A stretch of DNA of 64,000 bases from Streptomyces cyanogenus (GCF_017526105.1 NZ_CP071839.1:5223001-5287000); one strand, 5' to 3'; counted from the first letter of the stretch, positions 25,648-34,324 are shown. Numbers and translations: made by a program. The notes: generated by a model not told the origin, from the sequence alone.

Positions 25648-26761
25648 GGAACACGGTGGCCGCGTTCGGCCCGTGCGGGCGCACCTTGCGGCGCAGTTCC
25701 TCCGGCTCCACCGCCGAGCCGCGCTTCTTCACGGTCAGCGTGCCCACCTCGCGCTCGCGCAGCAGGGCCTTCAGCTTCTTGACGTTGAACGGCAGCCGGT
25801 CGGTGATCTCGTAGCCGGTGGCGTACGGCGTGGACCGCGGCTCGTCGGCCGTGACGTAGGCGATGGTCGGGTCCAGCAGCCCGCCGCCGACCTCCTCGGC
25901 CACCTCGGCGACCAGGTGGGCGCGGATCACGGCACCGTCCGGCTCGTACAGGTAGCGCCCCACCGGCCGCACCGCGGGATCGGGCAGCCCGCGGCCGGGC
26001 AGGGTGCGCGGGCCGGGCAGCAGCGTGGCCCGCACGGCGCCCGGCGCCCCGGTCCCGAACCACAGCACCGCCTCCTTCACGTCCCCGCCGTCTGAGATCC
26101 ACTCGGCCTCGGCCGCCGCCGGGATCACCTCGTGCGGGATGCCCGGCGCGATCTTCAGCGCGGCCCGGGGCGCCGCGAGCGCGGTCCCGACCGCCCAGGA
26201 CAGCGGCGGCGAGTACGCCTCCGGGTCGAACACCCGGCCGCGTCCGCCCCGGCGCGCCGGGTCCACGAACACCGCGTCGTACCCGGCGGTGTCCACCTCC
26301 GTGACGTCGGCCTCGCGCACCTCGATCAGGCCCGCAAGCCCCAGCGCCTCGGCGTTCGCCCGGGCCACCGCCACCGTGACCGGGTCCCGGTCCACGGCCA
26401 GCACCCGGATCCCGGCCCGCGCCATCGCGATCGCGTCCCCGCCGATCCCGCAGCACAGGTCGGCGACGGAGGCCACGCCCAGCTCCCGCAGCCGCCCGGC
26501 CCGGTAGGCCGCCACGCTCGCCCGGGTCGACTGCTCGACCCCGTGCGGCGTGAAGAACATCCGGCCGGCGTCCTCGGCCCCGAACTTGGCCACCGCCCGC
26601 TGCCGCAGCCGGGCCTGGCCGAGCGCGGCCGAGACCAGTTCGGCCGGGTGGTCGCGGCGCAGCCGGGTGGCCACGGCAAGTTCCTGCGCGGGCTCGGTGT
26701 CCCGCACCTCGTCGAGGAGGGCGCGGCCTTCGGGGCTGAGGAGCAGAGCGAGGTCGTTCAC
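25595..26761 (-). CDS. Class I SAM-dependent methyltransferase (THUMP-like C-terminal domain type)
   Basis: The protein has the SAM-binding motif VADLCCGIGGDAIAMARAG and an acidic loop VDRD. FVDPARRGGRGRVFDPEAYSPPLSW recalls the catalytic motif of RNA or small-molecule methyltransferases. The C-terminus, with VKKRGSAVEPEELRRK, resembles the THUMP-like domain of actinobacterial homologues. I chose the GTG at 26761 (MNDLALLLSPEGRALL, 388 residues). An in-frame ATG at 26854 would run into the divergent lipoprotein gene. Its substrate is unknown. It overlaps the ECF42 gene tail to tail. Confidence 0.82.
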   Translation of the reverse strand: MNDLALLLSPEGRALLDEVRDTEPAQELAVATRLRRDHPAELVSAALGQARLRQRAVAKFGAEDAGRMFFTPHGVEQSTRASVAAYRAGRLRELGVASVADLCCGIGGDAIAMARAGIRVLAVDRDPVTVAVARANAEALGLAGLIEVREADVTEVDTAGYDAVFVDPARRGGRGRVFDPEAYSPPLSWAVGTALAAPRAALKIAPGIPHEVIPAAAEAEWISDGGDVKEAVLWFGTGAPGAVRATLLPGPRTLPGRGLPDPAVRPVGRYLYEPDGAVIRAHLVAEVAEEVGGGLLDPTIAYVTADEPRSTPYATGYEITDRLPFNVKKLKALLREREVGTLTVKKRGSAVEPEELRRKVRPHGPNAATVFLTRVAGAPTMLIGRPLG

Positions 26762-26852
26762 CGGGTCATTGTGGGCCAGTCGGTGGATGGTGCGCCCGAC
26801 GGCGGCGGTGTCGGCCGGGATCGGGGGCCGGGTCCTGGGAGGATCCGGCACC

Positions 26853-27773
26853 ATGCGAGCAGTAGTACAAAATGACAAAAAGCGGGCGCGGCTCGCCGTG
26901 AGCACCTCCCGGAAGACGGCCGTGGGCTCCGCGGCCCTCACGCTGGCCGCCGCCGCCCTCCTGTCCGGCTGCGCCGGCGGCGCCGAACCCGCCACCGGCC
27001 ACGGCGGCCCCGCCCGCGCCCCGGACCCGCAGGCCCGGGCGGCCGCCGAACAGGCCCGGCTGGCCGCCGCCGCCCGGCGCTGGGGCCTGGACCGCGTCCC
27101 GCTCACGCCCCCCGCACCACCGGCCAGGAAGCCGAAGATCACCCCCCGGGACGGCTTCGAGGTGGACGGGCAGGAGGAGGAGGACCTCCCGCCGGTCTTC
27201 ACCGCGGTCCCCACCAAGCAGCGGGTCGTCTTCCTCACCATCGACGACGGCGCCGAGAAGGACCCGGCCTTCCTGCGCATGATGAGCGAGCTGAAGGTGC
27301 CGTACTCGGCCTTCCTCAGCAACTACCTCGTCAAGGACGACTACGGCTACTTCCGCCGGATGCAGGCCCAGGGCGTGACCCTCAACAACCACACCCTCAC
27401 CCACCCCTACCTGCCCGGCCTTTCCTACGAGGAGCAGAAGGACGAGATCTGCGGCATGCAGGCCGTCATGAAGCGGGAGTTCGGCCGGGCGCCCACCGTG
27501 TTCCGGCCGCCGTACGGCAACTACAACGGCGACACCCTGCGCGCCGCCAAGGCCTGCGGGATCAGGTACGCGCCCATCTGGGACGAGGAGGTCTTCGTCG
27601 ACCACTGGGAGTACCGCGACTGGGACCGCAGCCTGCACCCCGGCGACATCGTCCTCACCCACTTCCGCGGCCGGGACGACTGGGACGGCACGATGGTGGA
27701 CGACATGCGCCGTTTCCTGAACAAGGTCACGCGCGAGGGCTACGCCGTGGCCCGCCTGGAGGACTACCTGTGA
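26853..27773 (+). CDS. Polysaccharide deacetylase (NodB homology) lipoprotein
   Basis: The 306-residue product starts at an ATG about ten bases after GGGAGGA. A lipoprotein signal peptide ends in the lipobox LLSGC at about residue 40, so the protein should be anchored on the outer face of the membrane. The NodB domain shows motif 1 as TIDDG, motif 2 as NHTLTH, motif 3 as RPPYG and motif 5 as IVLTHF. The metal-binding Asp-His-His triad therefore looks complete. Likely substrate is an N-acetylated cell-wall or secreted glycan. It overlaps a paralogue by 4 nt. Confidence 0.9.
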   Translation: MRAVVQNDKKRARLAVSTSRKTAVGSAALTLAAAALLSGCAGGAEPATGHGGPARAPDPQARAAAEQARLAAAARRWGLDRVPLTPPAPPARKPKITPRDGFEVDGQEEEDLPPVFTAVPTKQRVVFLTIDDGAEKDPAFLRMMSELKVPYSAFLSNYLVKDDYGYFRRMQAQGVTLNNHTLTHPYLPGLSYEEQKDEICGMQAVMKREFGRAPTVFRPPYGNYNGDTLRAAKACGIRYAPIWDEEVFVDHWEYRDWDRSLHPGDIVLTHFRGRDDWDGTMVDDMRRFLNKVTREGYAVARLEDYL

Positions 27774-28582
27774 GGCGCCTGCGGGGCCCGGCCGCGGTCC
27801 TCGCCCCGGCCCTGCTCCTGGCGGGCTGCGCCCAGTCCGTCGACCCCATCGAACGCCTCGGCAAGAAGGCCGCCGAAGGGGTACGCCCACACGCCACCGC
27901 GCCCGGCCCCGGCTACCGGCACTGGGGCCTGACCCGGCCGCTCGCCCGCTCCCCGGTGCACCCGGCCCGTCCGCTCGCCGAGCACCCGGGGGTCCCCGTC
28001 CTGCCCCCGGTGGTCGACCACGTCCGCACCCGCGACCCGGTCGTCTTCCTCACCTACGACGACGGCTCCGAACGCGACCCCCGCTTCGTCGACATGGTGC
28101 GCGACCTCCGGCTGCCGGTCACCCTCTTCCTCACCGACAGCGTCGCCGCCCCCGGCTACGGCCACTTCGCCCGCCTGCACGCGCTCGGCGCCGGCATCGA
28201 GAACCACACCCTCGACCACCGGGCGCCGGCCGGACTGCCGTACGCCGGCCAGCGCGCCGAGATCTGCGGCCAGCAGACTCGCCTGCGCACCCGCCTCGGC
28301 GTCACCCCGCGCCTCTTCCGCCCGCCCTACGGCTCCTACGACCGCACCACCCGGCGCGCCGCGGCCGGCTGCGGCATCTCCGCCCTCGTCCTCTGGCGCG
28401 CCGCCCTCACCCCGGCCGGCCTCGCCTACACCCACGGCCCCCGCCACCTGCGCCCCGGCGACATCGTCCTGGTGGGCCCGGACGAGTCGACGGGCCCCTC
28501 CCTGCGCAAGCGCACGGTCGACGTGCTGAGGAAGGCACAGGAGGAGGGCCTGACGGTGGGGCGCCTGGAGGACTACCTCTGA
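27770..28582 (+). CDS. Second deacetylase-like lipoprotein, motif 5 degenerate
   Basis: The GTG overlaps the upstream stop (GTGA). The 270-residue protein has a lipobox LLLAGC near residue 19 and a NodB domain with TYDDG, NHTLDH and FRPPYG. The IVLTH motif of its neighbour is here IVLVG, so the conserved histidine is absent. The end (GRLEDYL) matches that of the upstream protein, showing tandem duplication. It may be catalytically weak, use another residue, or only bind glycan. Confidence 0.87.
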   Translation: MRRLRGPAAVLAPALLLAGCAQSVDPIERLGKKAAEGVRPHATAPGPGYRHWGLTRPLARSPVHPARPLAEHPGVPVLPPVVDHVRTRDPVVFLTYDDGSERDPRFVDMVRDLRLPVTLFLTDSVAAPGYGHFARLHALGAGIENHTLDHRAPAGLPYAGQRAEICGQQTRLRTRLGVTPRLFRPPYGSYDRTTRRAAAGCGISALVLWRAALTPAGLAYTHGPRHLRPGDIVLVGPDESTGPSLRKRTVDVLRKAQEEGLTVGRLEDYL

Positions 28583-28655
28583 GCGCCGGCCCGGCGCACA
28601 CGACGCCGCCGGGGCGCCCGCGCACGCCGTTCACGGCCGACGCGCCGCACCGCGA

Positions 28656-28682
28656 TTGGCACTCCGCTTGACCGAGTGCTAA
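28656..28682. promoter_or_regulatory. CIRCE operator 1 (HrcA site)
   Basis: TTGGCACTC-N9-GAGTGCTAA matches the CIRCE consensus in all but one base. The promoter's TTGACC (28668-28673) lies inside its spacer, so HrcA binding would block RNA polymerase. Confidence 0.93.
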
Positions 28683-28695
28683 TCCCGGTCATAGT
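28668..28695 (+). promoter_or_regulatory. groES-groEL1 promoter
   Basis: TTGACC at 28668-28673 and CATAGT at 28690-28695 are 16 nt apart, a housekeeping (HrdB) type promoter. It is overlapped by CIRCE 1 and followed by CIRCE 2. Confidence 0.75.
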
Positions 28696-28702
28696 CTCGG
28701 CT

Positions 28703-28729
28703 CTGGCACTCCCCCCTGGAGAGTGCCAG
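28703..28729. promoter_or_regulatory. CIRCE operator 2 (HrcA site)
   Basis: CTGGCACTC-N9-GAGTGCCAG is a perfectly symmetric CIRCE element about ten bases past the -10 box, around the likely transcription start. Two adjacent CIRCE sites suggest tight heat-shock repression. Confidence 0.92.
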
Positions 28730-28830
28730 ACAAACGCGACGGGCAGGTCCGGCACCCGCGACGACGGATCGACCTGGTCGCCACCTCAGACAGTTAACCC
28801 CGTGAGATCTCCGAAGGGGGAGGTCGGATC

Positions 28831-29139
28831 GTGACGACCGCCAGCTCCAAGGTTGCCATCAAGCCGCTCGAGGACCGCATCGTGGTCCAGCCGCTGGACG
28901 CCGAGCAGACCACGGCCTCTGGCCTGGTCATCCCGGACACCGCGAAGGAGAAGCCCCAGGAGGGCGCCGTCCTCGCCGTGGGCCCGGGCCGGTTCGAGAA
29001 CGGCGAGCGTCTGCCGCTCGACGTCAAGGTCGGCGACGTCGTCCTCTACAGCAAGTACGGCGGCACCGAGGTGAAGTACAACGGCGACGAGTACCTCGTC
29101 CTCTCGGCTCGCGACGTCCTCGCGATCATCGAGAAGTAA
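28831..29139 (+). CDS. groES: Co-chaperonin GroES
   Basis: The 102-residue co-chaperonin caps the GroEL cavity. It has IKPLEDRIVVQPLDAEQTTASGLVIP, the mobile-loop region, and ends LSARDVLAIIEK. The GTG start follows GGGGGAGG. It is the first gene of the HrcA/CIRCE-controlled operon with groEL1, 118 nt upstream of it. Confidence 0.97.
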   Translation: MTTASSKVAIKPLEDRIVVQPLDAEQTTASGLVIPDTAKEKPQEGAVLAVGPGRFENGERLPLDVKVGDVVLYSKYGGTEVKYNGDEYLVLSARDVLAIIEK

Positions 29140-29257
29140 TCACCTCAAGCGACTCTCCGCTTTGAGCTGCGCCCCTGGCCCCCGCGACCGATAAGAAGCC
29201 GGGCGCCCGGGGCGCAGCGTCTTTTCACCCACAGATTTCGAGAGGGCTCCCGCTGTC

Positions 29258-30886
29258 ATGGCGAAGATCCTGAAGTTCGACGAGGACGCCCGTCGCGCCC
29301 TTGAGCGCGGCGTCAACAAGCTTGCCGACACGGTCAAGGTGACGATCGGCCCCAAGGGCCGCAACGTCGTCATCGACAAGAAGTTCGGCGCTCCGACCAT
29401 CACCAACGACGGTGTCACGATCGCCCGCGAGGTCGAGATCGAGGACCCGTACGAGAACCTCGGCGCCCAGCTGGTGAAGGAGGTGGCGACCAAGACCAAC
29501 GACATCGCTGGTGACGGCACCACCACCGCCACGGTCCTCGCCCAGGCGCTGGTCCGCGAGGGTCTGAAGAACGTCGCCGCCGGTGCCTCCCCGGCCGCCC
29601 TGAAGAAGGGCATCGACGCCGCGGTCAAGGCCGTCTCCGACGACCTGCTGGCCTCCGCCCGCCCGATCGACGAGAAGTCCGACATCGCCGCCGTCGCCGC
29701 GCTGTCCGCCCAGGACCAGCAGGTCGGCGAGCTGATCGCCGAGGCGATGGACAAGGTCGGCAAGGACGGTGTCATCACCGTCGAGGAGTCGAACACCTTC
29801 GGTCTGGAGCTGGACTTCACCGAGGGCATGGCCTTCGACAAGGGCTACCTGTCGCCGTACTTCGTGACGGACCAGGAGCGCATGGAGGCCGTCCTGGAGG
29901 ACCCGTACATCCTCATCCACCAGGGCAAGATCTCCGCCATCGCGGACCTGCTGCCGCTGCTGGAGAAGGTCATCCAGGCCGGCTCCTCCAAGCCGCTGCT
30001 GATCATCGCCGAGGACGTCGAGGGCGAGGCCCTGTCGACCCTGGTCGTCAACAAGATCCGCGGCACCTTCAACGCCGTCGCGGTGAAGGCCCCCGGCTTC
30101 GGCGACCGCCGCAAGGCGATGCTGCAGGACATGGCCGTCCTCACCGGCGCCACCGTCATCTCCGAGGAGGTCGGCCTCAAGCTCGACCAGGTCGGTACCG
30201 ACGTGCTCGGCTCCGCCCGCCGCGTCACCGTCACCAAGGACGACACCACGATCGTCGACGGCGCCGGCAAGTCCGAGGACGTGCAGGGCCGCGTCGCCCA
30301 GATCAAGGCCGAGATCGAGAACACCGACTCCGACTGGGACCGCGAGAAGCTCCAGGAGCGCCTCGCGAAGCTGGCCGGCGGCGTGTGCGTGATCAAGGTC
30401 GGCGCCGCCACCGAGGTGGAGCTGAAGGAGAAGAAGCACCGTCTGGAGGACGCCATCTCCGCGACCCGCGCCGCGGTCGAGGAGGGCATCGTCTCCGGTG
30501 GTGGCTCCGCCCTGGTCCACTCCTCCAAGGTCCTCGAGGGCAACCTCGACAAGACCGGCGACGAGGCCACCGGTGTCACGGTCGTCCGCAACGCCGTGGT
30601 CGAGCCGCTGCGCTGGATCGGCGAGAACGCCGGCCAGGAGGGCTACGTCATCGTGTCCAAGGTCAAGGACCTGGACAAGGGGCAGGGCTACAACGCCGCC
30701 ACCGGCGAGTACGGCGACCTGATCAAGGCCGGCGTCATCGACCCGGTCAAGGTCACCCGCTCCGCTCTGGAGAACGCCGCCTCCATCGCCTCCCTGCTGC
30801 TCACGACCGAGACCCTGGTCGTCGAGAAGAAGGAAGAGGAGCCGGAGGCCGCGGGCCACGGCCACAGCCACGGCCACGCCCACTGA
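29258..30886 (+). CDS. groEL1: Chaperonin GroEL1 with His-rich C-terminus
   Basis: The 542-residue chaperonin subunit has the ATP-binding GDGTTTATVLAQALV and the family motif AAVEEGIVSGGG. The C-terminus is not the usual Gly-Met repeat but ends GHGHSHGHAH. Histidine-rich tails of this kind mark the groES-linked GroEL1 paralogues of actinobacteria. A second, GroES-free groEL2 should exist elsewhere in the genome. The tail may bind metal. A terminator follows. Confidence 0.96.
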   Translation: MAKILKFDEDARRALERGVNKLADTVKVTIGPKGRNVVIDKKFGAPTITNDGVTIAREVEIEDPYENLGAQLVKEVATKTNDIAGDGTTTATVLAQALVREGLKNVAAGASPAALKKGIDAAVKAVSDDLLASARPIDEKSDIAAVAALSAQDQQVGELIAEAMDKVGKDGVITVEESNTFGLELDFTEGMAFDKGYLSPYFVTDQERMEAVLEDPYILIHQGKISAIADLLPLLEKVIQAGSSKPLLIIAEDVEGEALSTLVVNKIRGTFNAVAVKAPGFGDRRKAMLQDMAVLTGATVISEEVGLKLDQVGTDVLGSARRVTVTKDDTTIVDGAGKSEDVQGRVAQIKAEIENTDSDWDREKLQERLAKLAGGVCVIKVGAATEVELKEKKHRLEDAISATRAAVEEGIVSGGGSALVHSSKVLEGNLDKTGDEATGVTVVRNAVVEPLRWIGENAGQEGYVIVSKVKDLDKGQGYNAATGEYGDLIKAGVIDPVKVTRSALENAASIASLLLTTETLVVEKKEEEPEAAGHGHSHGHAH

Positions 30887-30901
30887 GCGACCCACGCCTG
30901 A

Positions 30902-30941
30902 GCGAAGGCCCGGCACCCCGGACGGGGAGCCGGGCCTTCGC
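30902..30941 (+). terminator. Terminator of the groES-groEL1 operon
   Basis: GCGAAGGCCCGGC pairs perfectly with GCCGGGCCTTCGC (13 bp) around a 14-nt loop that itself contains CCCCG/CGGGG. It sits 15 nt after the groEL1 stop. Confidence 0.85.
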
Positions 30942-30957
30942 CCTGTCCACTGCGCCA

Positions 30958-31011
30958 ACGCGTCCGGCGCGGTCCAGTGCTCCCACGCGTCCGGCGCGGT
31001 CTACTGCTCCA
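30958..31011. repeat. 27-bp tandem duplication over the 3' end of the SnoaL-like gene
   Basis: ACGCGTCCGGCGCGGTC starts at 30958 and again at 30985. The two 27-bp copies differ at only a few positions. The second copy contains the stop codon of the minus-strand gene (31001-31003); in the first copy the equivalent triplet is no longer a stop. Confidence 0.8.
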
Positions 31012-31708
31012 GCTCGTCCAGCGCGCCGAGCTGCTGCATCAGCCCCAGCTGGTCGTGCTGCCACCAGGTCTCGGCGATCTTGCCGTTGTCCGCGAACCGG
31101 AACAGCGTCATCCCGGTCATGGTGACCTGCCTGCCGGTGGGTGCGATCCCCAGGAAGTCGCCCTTGTGCGTCGCGTCCCATGTCCACCGCGCGCAGGCCC
31201 GCTCGCCCTGGGCGATCACGTCCGCCACCGTGAACGCGAAGTCGAAGGCGCCGCGCCACATCCGGAACTCGGCGCGGGCGTTGTCCAGGCCGATGGTGTC
31301 CTGCGGGTTCGCCGGGTCGTGGCTGTGGATGTCCTCGTCCAGCAGGTCGTTGAGCGGCGGCAGCTCGCCCGCGGTCGCGAGCGCCTCGAAGAACCGCCGC
31401 ACGGTGGCCACCATCAGGTTCTCGTCCCGTACGACGTCCAGATCGATGAACGTCGGCATCTCGTCGCACAGCGCGACCATCTCCCGGAAGATCCGGTCGG
31501 TCTCCGGGAGGTTCGAGTTCCGCATCGCCTCCTCGTACGACGGGAACTCCACCATCTCCACGATGTGCGACGCGTCCGAGCGGTCCGTGCCGACCACCGC
31601 GTGCGTCGCCGTCCGCTTCCCCTTGGTCTGCTCGACCCAGTCGTCGATGAGCCGGTTCATCTCGTCCAGCCGGCTCGTCCTGCACTCGATGAGCTGTACG
31701 AACGTCAT
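31001..31708 (-). CDS. Two-domain protein: ABM-like N-terminus fused to a SnoaL-like ester cyclase domain
   Basis: The 235-residue protein starts at an ATG preceded by GGAGG. The first ~95 residues (MTFVQLIECRTSRLDEMNRL, then VVGTDRSDASHIVEMVEFPSYEEA) look like a dimeric alpha/beta-barrel stress-response or ABM-type domain. The rest has the SnoaL/NTF2 signature: FFEALATAGELPPLNDLLDEDI, ARAEFRMWRGAFDFAFTVADVIAQGERACARWTW and KIAETWWQHD. SnoaL-type domains include polyketide cyclases, but most members have unknown substrates. The fusion is inferred from pattern. It is one of three consecutive genes on this strand. Confidence 0.8.
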   Translation of the reverse strand: MTFVQLIECRTSRLDEMNRLIDDWVEQTKGKRTATHAVVGTDRSDASHIVEMVEFPSYEEAMRNSNLPETDRIFREMVALCDEMPTFIDLDVVRDENLMVATVRRFFEALATAGELPPLNDLLDEDIHSHDPANPQDTIGLDNARAEFRMWRGAFDFAFTVADVIAQGERACARWTWDATHKGDFLGIAPTGRQVTMTGMTLFRFADNGKIAETWWQHDQLGLMQQLGALDELEQ

Positions 31709-31782
31709 GGCGCCGCCTCCGGCCCCCCTGGTCCGGTACCGTCCCGCCCATCTTCCCACCGGGACGGCAGCGCCACCCCTCG

Positions 31783-32556
31783 CTACTGCGGCCCGTACTT
31801 ACGCCCCGTCCGGGAACTGATCCCGCCGAGCAGCCCGCGCGGGGTCACCTTCACCAGCCCCATCAGTGCCTTGTACCGGGGATCCGGAATGGACAGCGTC
31901 TTGCCGCGCGCGAGATCGGCCAGGGCCGCCGCGACCAGCTTGTCGGCGTCCAGCCACATCCAGCCGGGGATGTTGTCCGTGCCCATCCCGGCCCGCTGGT
32001 GGAACTCGGTGCGCACGAATCCCGGGCACAGCGCCATCAGCCGGACCCCGCTGCCGGCCAGGTCCTTCGCCGCGCCCTGGGTGAACTGCACGACCCACGC
32101 CTTGGACGCGCCGTACGTGCCGCGCGGGACGAACGCGGCCACCGAGGCGACGTTCACCACCCCGCCCCGGCCGCGCTCGCGCATCGCCTCGGCCGCCGCC
32201 GACGTCAGCCGGAGCACCGCCTCGCAGTGCACCTTGAGCATCCGCAGCTCGTCCGCCATCGCGACGTCCAGATAGCGGCCCTTGTTGCCGAAGCCGGCAT
32301 TGTTGATCAGCAGGTCGACCGGGTTCCTCCGGTCGCCGAGCCGGTCGGCGACCGCCTCGATGCCCTTGTCCTCGGACAGGTCGGCGGTCAGCACCTCCAC
32401 CTCGATGCCGTGCCGGTCGTGCAGTTCCGTCGCCTGCTCGCGCAGCCGCTTGGTGTCCCGGGCCACCAGGACGAGGTCGTGCCCGTCCGCCGCCAGCCGG
32501 CGCGCGAACGCGGCACCGATCCCCGCGGTCGATCCCGTAATCAGAGACGTTGTCAT
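31783..32556 (-). CDS. Short-chain dehydrogenase/reductase
   Basis: The 257-residue SDR has TGSTAGIGAAFARRL for cofactor binding, NNAGFGNKG, the catalytic Ser in NVASVAAFVP and the YGASK Tyr-Lys pair. The closing GFVRTEFHQRAGM plus basic tail (SSRTGRKYGPQ) resembles the DltE/YqjQ-like SDR subgroup. The substrate is unknown. The gene lies 74 nt upstream of the SnoaL-like gene on the same strand. Confidence 0.9.
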   Translation of the reverse strand: MTTSLITGSTAGIGAAFARRLAADGHDLVLVARDTKRLREQATELHDRHGIEVEVLTADLSEDKGIEAVADRLGDRRNPVDLLINNAGFGNKGRYLDVAMADELRMLKVHCEAVLRLTSAAAEAMRERGRGGVVNVASVAAFVPRGTYGASKAWVVQFTQGAAKDLAGSGVRLMALCPGFVRTEFHQRAGMGTDNIPGWMWLDADKLVAAALADLARGKTLSIPDPRYKALMGLVKVTPRGLLGGISSRTGRKYGPQ

Positions 32557-32630
32557 GGCCCAAGGGTAGTGACCGGGGCCGGCCCACCGCCGTCCGCGCG
32601 CGCCGTGCCCGGTGTCCTGCCGACGGGAAC

Positions 32631-33299
32631 TCAGGCCCCGTGCTCGGAGACGTACTTCCGGGCCTTCGCCAGGGTCTCCGTGTGCAGCGCCGCGCCCGCC
32701 GCGAGCAGCCGGGGCAGCAGATGCCGCTCGGTGGTGACCGCGCGGAACTGCATCGCCGCCGTCACCCCGTGGTCCGGCCGGTGCACGATCTCGACCGGAT
32801 CGCCCGCCCGGATCTCGCCCGGCTCGATCACCCGGAGGTAGGCACCCGTTGCGCCCTTCTGCGTGAACCTCCTGACCCAGCCGCGCTCGCCCAGATGGCC
32901 CTGGAAGGTGGCGCACGGAATGCGGCCGGAGGTCACCTCCAGCACCACGGTGGAACCGATCCGCCAGCGCTCTCCGACCAGCGCCCCGGAGACGTCCAGA
33001 CCGTCCGTCGTGAGGTTCTCGCCGAAGCAGCCATTGGCCAACGATCTGCCGAGTTCCTGCTCCCAGGCGTCGAGGTCCTCGCGGGCGTACGCGTACACGG
33101 CCTGGTCATCCCCGCCGTGGTAGCGCGTGTCGCACACCGCGTCCCCGGTGAGCCCGCTCGCGCCGACGCCCCTGGGACCGGGCGCCGACACCCGCACCGG
33201 TCCGCCGGCGGGACGCTTGTCGATGCCGGTCAGGCCCTTCGGCTGGCTGGTGTACGCGACCTGCCGGGGGCTGCCCAGATTGACGGAAAGAAGCCTCAT
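32631..33299 (-). CDS. MOSC domain protein (YiiM-like)
   Basis: The 222-residue protein begins MRLLSVNLGSPR, the usual start of YiiM-type MOSC proteins. It has RYHGGDDQAVYAYAREDLDAWEQELGR and FGENLTTDGLD, characteristic of the domain. No cysteine sits in the FGENL core; a Cys in IPCATFQGHLG is the conserved MOSC cysteine. Relatives take part in molybdenum-cofactor sulfur chemistry or reduction of N-hydroxylated compounds. It is divergent from a LysR-type gene. Confidence 0.9.
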   Translation of the reverse strand: MRLLSVNLGSPRQVAYTSQPKGLTGIDKRPAGGPVRVSAPGPRGVGASGLTGDAVCDTRYHGGDDQAVYAYAREDLDAWEQELGRSLANGCFGENLTTDGLDVSGALVGERWRIGSTVVLEVTSGRIPCATFQGHLGERGWVRRFTQKGATGAYLRVIEPGEIRAGDPVEIVHRPDHGVTAAMQFRAVTTERHLLPRLLAAGAALHTETLAKARKYVSEHGA

Positions 33300-33379
33300 G
33301 CACGCACGGTAGGCGATCGAGGCCCAAAGTGTCGACGCAGTATCGGAGCTCGCACCCAAGGCTGTCTTATGCTCAAGAG

Positions 33380-34288
33380 GTGATCGAGGCCCGTCATCTC
33401 CGCGTCCTGCGCGCCGTCGCCACCACCGGCTCCTTCTCCGCGGCGGGGCGCCAGCTGGGCTGCACCCAGCCGGCCGTCAGCCAGCAGATGAAGGCGCTGG
33501 AGGCCTCGGTCGGCACCCCGCTGCTGGTCCGCACCGGCCGCGAGATGCGCCTCACCCAGGCCGGCGAGGCCTTGGTCCGGCACGCCTCCGGCATCCTCGC
33601 GGGGCTCACCGCGGCCGAGGAGGAGGTCGCCGCCATCGCCGGGCTGCGCGCGGGCCGGGTCCGGCTGGTCTCCTTCCCCAGCGGCAGCTCCACCCTGGTG
33701 CCCACCGCCCTGGCCGCCCTGCGCGCGGCCCATCCCGGCACCCGGGTCTCCCTGGAGGAGGCCGAGCCGCCGCGGTCCGTCGAACTGCTCCGCGAAGGCG
33801 ACTGCGACCTGGCCCTGGCCTTCAGGTACGAGGGCGCGGCGGTCGCCGAGGACTGGGACGACCTCGTCGTACGCCCCCTGCTGACCGACCGCCTGGTCGC
33901 CCTGGTGCCCGAACGGCACCGGCTCGCGCGCGCGGAGGCCGTCGCGATCGGGGAGCTGGCCCAGGAGCCCTGGATCGCGGGCTGTCCGCGCTGCCGCGGC
34001 CAGCTGATCGAGGTGTGCGAGGGGGCCGGGTTCACGCCGCGCATCGACTTCGCCACCGACGACTACCCGGCCGTGGTCGGCCTGGTCGGAGCGGGCCTCG
34101 GCGTCGCCGTACTGCCCCAGCTGGCCGTGGAGTCGGTACGGCCCCGGGGCGTGCGCACGGTACGGCTGGAACCGGCGGTACGGCGGGAGATCGTCGCCCT
34201 CACCCTGCCGGACCTGGCACAGGTACCGGCCGTGTCGGCGACGCTGGAGCAACTGGCCCGGGCGGCACGTCCGGCCGGGCGCGGCTAG
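33380..34288 (+). CDS. LysR-family transcriptional regulator
   Basis: The N-terminal winged HTH reads RHLRVLRAVATTGSFSAAGRQLGCTQPAVSQQMKALE-like (about 5-40). The rest is the LysR effector domain with RLVSFPSGSSTLVPTAL. I chose the GTG at 33380 (302 residues): TATGCT at 33368-33373 would start transcription close to this GTG, making a nearly leaderless message. The frame is open up to a GTG at 33329, but those 17 residues are not LysR-like. The gene is divergent from the MOSC gene and may control it. Confidence 0.87.
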   Translation: MIEARHLRVLRAVATTGSFSAAGRQLGCTQPAVSQQMKALEASVGTPLLVRTGREMRLTQAGEALVRHASGILAGLTAAEEEVAAIAGLRAGRVRLVSFPSGSSTLVPTALAALRAAHPGTRVSLEEAEPPRSVELLREGDCDLALAFRYEGAAVAEDWDDLVVRPLLTDRLVALVPERHRLARAEAVAIGELAQEPWIAGCPRCRGQLIEVCEGAGFTPRIDFATDDYPAVVGLVGAGLGVAVLPQLAVESVRPRGVRTVRLEPAVRREIVALTLPDLAQVPAVSATLEQLARAARPAGRG

Positions 34289-34324
34289 GGGCTGCTGCGG
34301 TGAGGGGTCACGCGGAGCGAGTCA

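Noticed and set aside
33329..33379. N-terminal extension of the LysR-type regulator from the GTG at 33329
   Set aside because: The added 17 residues do not resemble LysR proteins, whose HTH begins right after the start, and a -10-like TATGCT lies within the extension.
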